Shown here in pieces: positions 57,777 to 64,000 of a stretch of 64,000 nucleotides of DNA. A program made the position numbers and the translations under genes. Under the pieces are notes generated by a model. It did no database searches. It was not told the origin of the DNA and saw only the letters and a list, made by a program, of their open reading frames with translations. Position 1 is the stretch's first letter, and the number at the start of each line of letters is the position of its first letter. The stretch is from Crossiella sp. SN42 (GTDB lineage Bacteria; Actinomycetota; Actinomycetes; Mycobacteriales; Pseudonocardiaceae). The stretch covers positions 1-64,000 of the forward strand of contig NZ_JAMHIV010000028.1 of NCBI RefSeq assembly GCF_023897065.1, written 5' to 3'.

Positions 57777-58886
57777 GTGCACGACGGCAGTGGCCGGATC
57801 GTGGTGGGGAACCTGACGAAGCAGTTCGGGAACATCACCGCGGTGCAGGACCTGAGCTTCATCGTCGAACCCGGCACGGTGACCGGCTTCCTCGGACCCA
57901 ACGGCTCCGGCAAGACGACCACCCTGCGCATGGTGCTCGGCCTGGTCCGGCCCACCGGCGGGCAGGCGACCATCAACGGGGTGCCCTACGAGCAGCTCGG
58001 CAAGCCCGGCCGGGTGGTCGGCGCGGTGCTGGAGGCGCAGAGCTTCCACCCCAGCCGCTCGGCCCGGAACCACCTCAAGATCTACGCCGCCGCGCTGGAG
58101 GTGCCGGACGAGCGGGTGGACCAGGTGCTCCAGCTGGTCGGCCTCGGCGCGGCGGGCGACCGGCGCGCGGGCAGCTTCTCCCTCGGCATGCGGCAGCGCC
58201 TTGCGCTGGCCACCGCGCTGCTGGGCGACCCGCAGGTGCTGGTGCTGGACGAGCCTGCCAACGGCCTGGACCCGGAGGGCATCGCCTGGCTGCGCAGCTT
58301 CCTGCAGTCCTTCGCGCGCAGCGGCCGCACCGTGCTGGTCTCCAGCCACCTGCTCGCCGAGGTGGAGCAGACCGTGGACCACGTGGTGATCATCAGCCGT
58401 GGCCGCACCGTCTACAACGGCGGCCTGGAGACGCTGCGCCAGTCCCAGCAGAGCCGGGTCATCGTGCAGCCGGCCGACCCGCACAAGCTGGTCGAGGCGC
58501 TGCAGGCGGCCGGGCACACCATGATCGAGCCGACCCCGGACGGCAGGCTGGCCATCACCGGCGTGCACACCAAGCAGGTCGCCGACGTGGCCCTGGCCGC
58601 GGGCGTGGCGATCTACGCCATGCAGGAGGAGCAGGTCGACCTGGAGCGGCTGTTCTTCCAGCTGACCAGCGCCCAGTACACCGGCCAGGCCCCTGGTCAG
58701 TACCCGCCGCCGACGCCACCGGGCGGCGGCTGGGGACCGCCCAGCGGCGGCCTGCCCGCCCCGACCACCTACGAGCAGGCCTACCAGCAGCAACAGGCCT
58801 ACCAGCAGGGCTACCAGCAGCCGCAGCAGCCCGGCTACCCGCCGCAGCCCGGCCAGCAGGGCAACCAGTACGGAGGTAACGCCTGA
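57777..58886 (+). CDS. ABC-2 transporter ATP-binding protein with Gln-rich tail
   Basis: 369 residues. The ATPase domain (about 1-230) has Walker A GFLGPNGSGKTTTLRM, signature FSLGMRQRLALA, Walker B VLVLDEPANGLDP and the switch His in LVSSHLLAE. Residues after about 300 form a Pro/Gly then Gln/Tyr-rich tail (TTYEQAYQQQQAYQQ, PQQPGYPPQPGQQG), a low-complexity extension common in Pseudonocardiales ATPases of this type. It works with the permease encoded next, which starts on its last base (TGATG). GTG 57777 has CTGGAGGA upstream. The cargo is unknown; drug or lipid export is typical. Confidence 0.92.
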   Translation: MHDGSGRIVVGNLTKQFGNITAVQDLSFIVEPGTVTGFLGPNGSGKTTTLRMVLGLVRPTGGQATINGVPYEQLGKPGRVVGAVLEAQSFHPSRSARNHLKIYAAALEVPDERVDQVLQLVGLGAAGDRRAGSFSLGMRQRLALATALLGDPQVLVLDEPANGLDPEGIAWLRSFLQSFARSGRTVLVSSHLLAEVEQTVDHVVIISRGRTVYNGGLETLRQSQQSRVIVQPADPHKLVEALQAAGHTMIEPTPDGRLAITGVHTKQVADVALAAGVAIYAMQEEQVDLERLFFQLTSAQYTGQAPGQYPPPTPPGGGWGPPSGGLPAPTTYEQAYQQQQAYQQGYQQPQQPGYPPQPGQQGNQYGGNA

Positions 58887-59716
58887 TGGGCGCCCTGATC
58901 AAGAGCGAGCTGCGCAAGATCCTGACCACCAACGTGTGGTGGGCGCTGCTCATCCCGGCCGCGCTGGTCACGCTGCTGGTCACCCTGGGCGGCAGTGCGG
59001 CCGGCCTGTTCCTGACCTCGATCGCCTCGCAGGTGCAGGACACCAACCTGAACGTGCCGCTGGCGCTGCTGGTCTTCGCCAGCGGGGTGAACATCGGCAC
59101 CATCTTCTCCGCGATCTTCGGCGGGCTGGCGGTGGCCGGGGAGTTCCAGCACCGCACCATCACCACCACCTACCTCACCGCGCCCTCGCGGACCGCCTCG
59201 ATGCTGGCCAAGCTGATCACCTACAGCGCGTTCGGCGTGCTCTACGGCGTGGTCATCGCGATCTTCGGCACGATCGGCGCGCTGCTCGCGCTGGACATCG
59301 ACAACTTCCCGAACGTGGGCTCCTGGCTGCTGCTCTGCCTGGTCGCGGTGCTGGCCAACGTGCTGTGGGTGGTGCTGGGCGTCGGACTGGGCGCGCTGAT
59401 GGGCAACCAGCTGGCCGTGGTGCTCGTGGTGCCGCTGGGCGCGCTGCTGGAGGCGCTGATCCGCGGTGTGCTGGGCAGCCAGGGCGCGCCTGAGGTCACC
59501 TACTTCCTGCCCAACGCCAGCGGCAGCAACATGGTCGGCGGGGTGGCCCAGGACCTGCTGCTGGACTCCATCAGCGGCGCGGCCCGCTCCCTCGGCCGCG
59601 GCTTCACCGACACCGACGGCCTGCCCTGGTGGGGCAGCGGCCTGGTGTTCCTGGGCTACGTCGCCCTGTTCGTGGCCGTGGGCAGGCTGGTCGCGCAACG
59701 GCGCGACATCGCCTGA
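58886..59716 (+). CDS. ABC-2 transporter permease
   Basis: 276 residues, six membrane helices in the ABC-2 pattern (ALIKSELRKILTTNVWWALL before helix 1, GEFQHRTITTTYLTAPSR in the coupling loop). It forms the membrane part of the exporter energised by the preceding ATPase. ATG overlaps the preceding stop by one base, so subunit stoichiometry is probably coupled. The C-terminus ends in an Arg-rich cytosolic tail. The next gene starts 39 bases on with its own leaderless promoter. Confidence 0.92.
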   Translation: MGALIKSELRKILTTNVWWALLIPAALVTLLVTLGGSAAGLFLTSIASQVQDTNLNVPLALLVFASGVNIGTIFSAIFGGLAVAGEFQHRTITTTYLTAPSRTASMLAKLITYSAFGVLYGVVIAIFGTIGALLALDIDNFPNVGSWLLLCLVAVLANVLWVVLGVGLGALMGNQLAVVLVVPLGALLEALIRGVLGSQGAPEVTYFLPNASGSNMVGGVAQDLLLDSISGAARSLGRGFTDTDGLPWWGSGLVFLGYVALFVAVGRLVAQRRDIA

Positions 59717-59742
59717 GCGCGAACGGTGTCGGGCACCCGGGT

Positions 59743-59748
59743 TAGCGT
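59743..59748 (+). promoter_or_regulatory. -10 element TAGCGT of a leaderless promoter
   Basis: TAGCGT ends 6 bases before GTG 59755 of the fused ABC exporter, the same spacing as at 44039, 46511 and 52761. Confidence 0.6.
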
Positions 59749-59754
59749 GACGGG

Positions 59755-62700
59755 GTGCCCACCACCACGAACCCCACCACTGGCCGCGGCTGGATCCGCA
59801 GGCTGACCCGCGCCTGCTGGGCGCACCCGCGCATCGTGGTCGCGGCCATGCTGGCCTCGGTGGTCGGCGTCGGGTTGCAGGCCGTCGCGCCGCTGCTGCT
59901 GGCCAAGGCGGTGGACGACGCGGTCGCCGGCAGCACGGCCTGGCTCAGCTGGATCGTGGCCGGGCTGTGCGCGCTGGCGCTGCTGGCCTTCGGCACCGCG
60001 TTCGTGCGCCGCTACCTGGGCGGGCGGCTGGCCCTGGACGTGCAGCACGACCTGCGCCGCGCGGTGTTCGGCTCGGTGCAGCGGCTGGACGGCGGCAACC
60101 AGGACTCGCTGCGCACCGGGCAGGTGGTGTCCAGGGCGATCACCGACCTGCAGCTGGTGCACTCGCTGCTGTCCATGGTGCCGCTGGCCGCCGGCCAGGT
60201 GGTGTTCGCGGTGATCGCGCTCGGCGCGATGCTGTGGCTGTCCCCGCTGCTCACCCTGGTCGCGCTGCTGGTGGTGCCCGCGGTGTTCGTCACCGTGCTG
60301 CGCAGCCGCGGCGTGCTGTTCCCGGCCACCTGGTCGGCGCAGCAGCGGGCCGCGGACGTGGCCCAGCACGTGGAGGAGACGGTCACCGGGGTCCGGGTGG
60401 TCAAGGGCTTCGGGCAGGAGGCCAGGGAGACCGGCAGGCTGGAGAAGGCGGCCACCAGGCTCTTCGGCGAGCGGCTGCGCGCGGCCAGGCTGACCGCGAA
60501 GCCGAACGCCACGCTGGCCGCGCTGCCCGCGCTGGGCCAGGTCGGCGTGCTCGGCCTGGGCGGGGCGCTCGCGATCGGCGGGCAGGTCTCCCTCGGCACC
60601 TTCCTCGCCTTCGCCACCTACGTGGCCAACCTGATCGGCCCGGCCCGGATGCTGTCCAGCCTGCTGATCACCAGCCAGCTGGCCAGGGCCAGCGTGGAGC
60701 GGGTGTACGACCTGATCGACTCCCAGCCGGAGGTGCGCGACGCCCCGGACGCCGCCGAGGTGCCGGACGGGCCGCTGGAGGTGGCCTTCGAGGACGTGCG
60801 CTTCGGCTACCGGCGCAGCGAGCCGGTGCTGGACGGGGTGTCCCTGCGGGTCGCGCCGGGCGAGACGCTGGCACTGGTGGGCACCGCCGGGTCCGGCAAG
60901 TCCACCGTGTCGCTGCTGCTGCCGCGGTTCTACGACGTGCACGAGGGCGCCGTGCGGCTGGGCGGCGCGGACATCAGGGGGCTGCGGCTGGCCGCGCTGC
61001 GCGGGGCGATCGGGGTGGTGTTCGAGGAGGCGTTCCTGTTCTCCGACACCGTCCGGGCCAACATCGCCTACGGGCGGCCTGACGCCACCGAGGCCGAGGT
61101 GGAGGCGGCGGCCAAGGCGGCGGAGGCGCACGAGTTCATCGAGGCGCTGCCGCAGGGCTACGACACGCTGGTCGGCGAGCGCGGGCTCACCCTCTCCGGT
61201 GGTCAGCGGCAGCGGGTCGCGCTGGCCCGCGCGCTGCTGTCCGACCCCAGGGTGCTGATCCTGGACGACGCCACCTCCGCGGTGGACCCGGCTACCGAGG
61301 CGGCCATCCACGCCACCCTGCACGCGGTCACCGCGAGCCGGACCACGCTGCTCATCGCGCACCGCCGCTCCACCCTGGCGCTGGCCGACCGGATCGCGGT
61401 GCTCGACCGCGGCCAGGTCGTCGACGTGGGCACCCAGGCCGAGCTGACCGAGCGCTGCGCGCTGTTCCGCGCGCTGCTGGCCGGTCCGGGCGAGGCGATC
61501 GAGGACACCCAGGCCGCCGCGCCCGAGGCACTGGTGCCCGGCCCGGACGGGATCACCCCCGCGCTGTGGCCGGACCCGCCGGCGGACACCTCAGGACCGA
61601 GCGCCTCGGCCCGCCAGGCGGCCAGTGGCGCGCGGCCGGGCCGGGGTGGCCGGGTCGGCGCGATGACCGCGCTAGAGGCGACTCCCGAGCTGCTCGCGCA
61701 GGTGGCCGCGCTGCCGCCGGTGCGGGACGAGCCCGAGCTGCCCGGTATCGACGCCCGCGCGCCCGATCCCGGGTTCCGGTTGCGGCGGCTGCTCGAACCG
61801 GTGCGCAGGCTGCTGCTGCTCGCGGTGGTCTGCGTGGCGGTGGACGCGGCGACCTCGATCGCGCTGCCCACCCTGTTCCGGCACGGCGTGGACAACGGGG
61901 TGGACGCCCGCTCCGGCTGGGCGCTGGCCGGGCTGGTGCTGCTCGGCGTGCTGGTGGTGGGCCTGGGCTGGGCCGCGGTCAGCGCCCAGACCCTGGTCAC
62001 CGCGCGGGCCGGGGAGAGCGTGCTGTACCTGCTGCGGGTGCGCAGCTTCAGCCAGCTGCAACGCCTCGGCCTGGACTACTACGAGCGCGAGCTGGCCGGG
62101 CGGATCATGACCAGGATGACCACCGACGTGGACGCGCTGTCCACGTTCCTGCAGACCGGGCTGGCCACCGCGGTGGTCAGCGTGCTGACCGTCGGCGGCA
62201 TCACGGTGGCCCTGCTGCTCACCGACCTCGGGCTGGCCCTGGTCGCGCTGGCCGCGCTGCCCATCCTGCTGGTCGCCACGGTGGTCTTCCGCCGGTACTC
62301 CTCGCAGGCCTACGCCGAGGCGCGGGAGCGGGTCTCGGTGGTCAACGCGGACCTGCAGGAGAACGTCTCCGGGCTGCGCGTGGCCCAGGCGTTCACCAGG
62401 GAGGAGCACTCCGCGGCCGCCTTCGCCGAGCGCAGCGACGCCTACCGGCGGTCCCGGTTGCGGGCCCAGCGCTACATCGCCACCTACTTCCCGTTCGTCA
62501 CCCTGCTCTCCGACCTGGCGCAGGCCGCGGTGCTCGGGGTCGGCGCGTACCGGGTGGCCACCGGCTCGCTGACCGCGGGTGTGCTGCTGGCGTTCCTGCT
62601 GTACCTGGGCCTGTTCTTCGCGCCCATCCAGCAGCTGTCCGGGGTCTTCGACGGCTACCAGCAGGCCAAGGTCGGCCTGCACCGCATCGGCGACCTGCTG

Positions 62701-63495
62701 CGCACCCCGACCTCGGTGCCCCCGGCGGGCCACCCGCGCGCGGTGCCCGAGCGGCTGCGCGGCGCGGTCGAGCTGCGCGGGGTCGGCTTCACCTACCCCG
62801 GCACCGACCGCCCCGCGCTGACCGACATCTCGCTGACCGCCCGCCCTGGCGAGACCATCGCGCTGGTCGGCGCGACCGGCGCGGGCAAGTCCACGCTGGT
62901 GAAGCTGCTGGCCCGGTTCTACGACGTCACCGAGGGCACGGTGCTGGTGGACGGGGTGGACATCCGCGCCTACCACCTGCCCGGCTACCGCGGCAGGCTC
63001 GGCGTGGTGCCGCAGGAACCGCACCTGTTCACCGGCGACGTGGCCAGCAACATCGGCTACGGCCGCCCGGGGGCCACCCCGGCCGAGGTGGAGGCCGCGG
63101 CCCGCTCGGTCGGCGCGCTGCCCATGATCGCCGGGCTGCGCGCGGGCTTCCGCCAGCCGGTCGGCGAACGCGGCCAGGGCCTGTCCGCGGGCCAGCGCCA
63201 GCTCATCGCGCTGGCCAGGGCCCGCCTGGTCGACCCGGACCTGCTGCTGCTGGACGAGGCCACCGCCGCGCTGGACCCGGCCACCGAGGCCGCCGTGCTC
63301 AGCGCCAGCGACCGGCTCACCGGCGAGCGCACCACCTTCGTGGTCGCACACCGCTTAGCCACCGCGGCCCGCGCGGACCGCATCGTGGTGCTGGCCAACG
63401 GCCGCATCGAGGAGGAGGGCACGCACGCCCAGCTGCTGGCCGTGAACGGCGCCTACGCCCGGCTCTGGCGCGCGGGCACCCTGGAAGCCGCCTGA
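59755..63495 (+). CDS. Fused two-half ABC exporter with asymmetric nucleotide sites
   Basis: 1246 residues: TMD-NBD-linker-TMD-NBD, i.e. two half-transporters fused. NBD1: Walker A GTAGSGKST (about 376), signature LSGGQRQ (about 480), but Walker B VLILDDATSAVD with Asp where the catalytic Glu is expected, and an IAHRRST switch. NBD2: Walker A GATGAGKST (about 1038), signature LSAGQRQ, Walker B LLLLDEATAALD with the Glu. One consensus and one degenerate site is the pattern of heterodimeric ABC exporters. The linker (about 580-650) is Ala/Pro-rich. GTG 59755 is placed by the TAGCGT box and the MxTTTNPTT start. It probably exports a drug or lipid. Confidence 0.9.
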   Translation: MPTTTNPTTGRGWIRRLTRACWAHPRIVVAAMLASVVGVGLQAVAPLLLAKAVDDAVAGSTAWLSWIVAGLCALALLAFGTAFVRRYLGGRLALDVQHDLRRAVFGSVQRLDGGNQDSLRTGQVVSRAITDLQLVHSLLSMVPLAAGQVVFAVIALGAMLWLSPLLTLVALLVVPAVFVTVLRSRGVLFPATWSAQQRAADVAQHVEETVTGVRVVKGFGQEARETGRLEKAATRLFGERLRAARLTAKPNATLAALPALGQVGVLGLGGALAIGGQVSLGTFLAFATYVANLIGPARMLSSLLITSQLARASVERVYDLIDSQPEVRDAPDAAEVPDGPLEVAFEDVRFGYRRSEPVLDGVSLRVAPGETLALVGTAGSGKSTVSLLLPRFYDVHEGAVRLGGADIRGLRLAALRGAIGVVFEEAFLFSDTVRANIAYGRPDATEAEVEAAAKAAEAHEFIEALPQGYDTLVGERGLTLSGGQRQRVALARALLSDPRVLILDDATSAVDPATEAAIHATLHAVTASRTTLLIAHRRSTLALADRIAVLDRGQVVDVGTQAELTERCALFRALLAGPGEAIEDTQAAAPEALVPGPDGITPALWPDPPADTSGPSASARQAASGARPGRGGRVGAMTALEATPELLAQVAALPPVRDEPELPGIDARAPDPGFRLRRLLEPVRRLLLLAVVCVAVDAATSIALPTLFRHGVDNGVDARSGWALAGLVLLGVLVVGLGWAAVSAQTLVTARAGESVLYLLRVRSFSQLQRLGLDYYERELAGRIMTRMTTDVDALSTFLQTGLATAVVSVLTVGGITVALLLTDLGLALVALAALPILLVATVVFRRYSSQAYAEARERVSVVNADLQENVSGLRVAQAFTREEHSAAAFAERSDAYRRSRLRAQRYIATYFPFVTLLSDLAQAAVLGVGAYRVATGSLTAGVLLAFLLYLGLFFAPIQQLSGVFDGYQQAKVGLHRIGDLLRTPTSVPPAGHPRAVPERLRGAVELRGVGFTYPGTDRPALTDISLTARPGETIALVGATGAGKSTLVKLLARFYDVTEGTVLVDGVDIRAYHLPGYRGRLGVVPQEPHLFTGDVASNIGYGRPGATPAEVEAAARSVGALPMIAGLRAGFRQPVGERGQGLSAGQRQLIALARARLVDPDLLLLDEATAALDPATEAAVLSASDRLTGERTTFVVAHRLATAARADRIVVLANGRIEEEGTHAQLLAVNGAYARLWRAGTLEAA

Positions 63496-63787
63496 GGGCT
63501 GGCCAATGTCACATCCAGAACTGCCGCCGGGTGATCTCGCCGGGAGTCCACGGCGGCCACGACCCGGTACGAGATCGGTCGGCCCGGCGGACCTTGGGTC
63601 GGGTTGCGGTGGGGGCGGGACCGTGTTTGAGCTGCGCTTGAGGTGCGGATTTGATACTAGACCGATCCAGTAAACGATTCTGTGACCTAGCCCTCCGCGC
63701 GCTGACCCCGCCCTGTACCACGGCGGCGCGCGGTAGGACTAGCCTGAAACAGAGTGTGTCTTACCCCGAGCAGATGGATCGAGGCGA
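63496..63787. promoter_or_regulatory. Upstream region of kgd
   Basis: 292 bases without a supported gene. TTGAGC (63627) and a TGATACT box (63652-63658), 20 bases apart, are a weak promoter candidate for the 2-oxoglutarate decarboxylase gene. The assignment rests only on hexamer resemblance and position. Confidence 0.35.
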
Positions 63788-64000
63788 GTGTCGGCCGTGT
63801 CCAGCAGCAGCCCTGCGTCACAGTTCGGCCCCAATGAGTGGCTAGTCGAGGAAATGTATGAGCAGTTCCTCGCTGATCCCACCTCAGTAGACCCGGCGTG
63901 GCACGACTTCTTCGCCGACTACAAGCCGACGCAGAAGTCCGCCGACATCGGCGAGACCGCGGCGCAGTCGGCCGCCGCCAGCACTGTGACCACAACCCAG
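63788..64000 (+). CDS. kgd: N-terminus of multifunctional 2-oxoglutarate decarboxylase/dehydrogenase E1 (partial)
   Basis: About 71 codons before the window ends. The stretch [19 protein letters not shown] followed by [14 protein letters not shown] is the conserved N-terminal arm of actinobacterial Kgd/OdhA, which combines thiamine-dependent 2-oxoglutarate decarboxylation with a dihydrolipoamide succinyltransferase domain in the TCA cycle. GTG 63788 and GTG 63797 are both possible starts, 9 bases apart. In this family the arm is followed by a linker and the acyltransferase domain, which lie outside. As a housekeeping gene it marks the edge of the accessory region. Confidence 0.93.
   Translation, partial: MSAVSSSSPASQFGPNEWLVEEMYEQFLADPTSVDPAWHDFFADYKPTQKSADIGETAAQSAAASTVTTTQ

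Noticed and set aside
61672-63351. 559-codon minus-strand frame opposite the second half of the ABC exporter
   Set aside because: His/Gln/Gly-rich shadow of a clear TMD-NBD sequence.

Overview
The window is high-GC DNA (roughly 70-75% by eye) densely packed with actinobacterial genes. GTG starts are common, and several promoters have a TAnnnT box 6-8 nt before the start codon, as in leaderless actinobacterial transcripts. F420-type reductase, DUF3558, PPE/PE-like and SSI-type inhibitor genes, and a Kgd-type 2-oxoglutarate decarboxylase at the right edge, point to a Pseudonocardiales actinomycete. The genus (something like Crossiella, Kutzneria or Saccharothrix) is a guess. No rRNA, tRNA, CRISPR array or intact transposase gene was seen.

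Layout. 0-6 kb: edge of a Tat-exported protein, a PAS-GGDEF-EAL protein with a decayed EAL half, a TetR-controlled NmrA/SnoaL pair with a duplicated palindromic operator, an F420-type nitroreductase, and an APH-fold protein lacking its catalytic Asp. 6-12.6 kb: two tandem soluble EccC/FtsK-like proteins and an FUSC-type membrane protein. 12.6-16 kb: an RNHCP zinc protein divergent from a siderophore-uptake operon (two FecCD permeases and a binding lipoprotein) with an IdeR/DmdR-like iron box over its promoter. 16-21 kb: secreted lipase with divergent TetR, small secreted and membrane proteins, and a NarL-type two-component system. 21-24 kb: isochorismate synthase and class II DAHP synthase behind a second iron box, consistent with precursor supply for a catecholate or salicylate siderophore. 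24-31 kb: DNA-binding protein, subtilase, LAL-type LuxR regulator, and a short XRE-NB-ARC regulator with a defective P-loop.

31-36 kb: a compact group encoding a methyltransferase, a PNPOx-fold protein, a GNAT/FemAB-like acyltransferase and an alpha-oxoamine-synthase-like PLP enzyme. It has no carrier protein and may be a small undescribed biosynthetic locus; a large palindrome lies inside it. 35-38 kb: Ycf48-like propeller and cytochrome P450. 38-40.4 kb: a translationally coupled type VII secretion substrate-like operon (PE-like, DUF3558 lipoprotein, PPE-like). 40-49 kb: Ohr/OhrR, aromatic monooxygenase, desaturase, Gfo/Idh/MocA, MocR regulator with a divergent AhpD/PEP-mutase operon, and two SSI-like protease inhibitors. 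49-53.5 kb: a GH95-like hydrolase whose stop codon is supplied by an inserted MITE-like palindrome, a secreted serine protease, and two DUF202 proteins. 53.4-56 kb: two macrolide-type glycosyltransferases flanking an internally deleted third copy. 56.5-63.5 kb: two Pseudonocardiales-type conserved proteins, an ABC-2 transporter pair, and a fused asymmetric ABC exporter. The window ends in the first ~70 codons of kgd.

Themes: iron acquisition (two iron boxes), xenobiotic or antibiotic handling (APH fold, flavin monooxygenase, glycosyltransferases, exporters), and degenerate enzymes kept as open reading frames. The most notable structural signals are the 166-bp MITE-like element, the palindrome at 33.9 kb, a dispersed 13-bp palindrome GTCCACTGTGGAC, and the nested-deletion glycosyltransferase.
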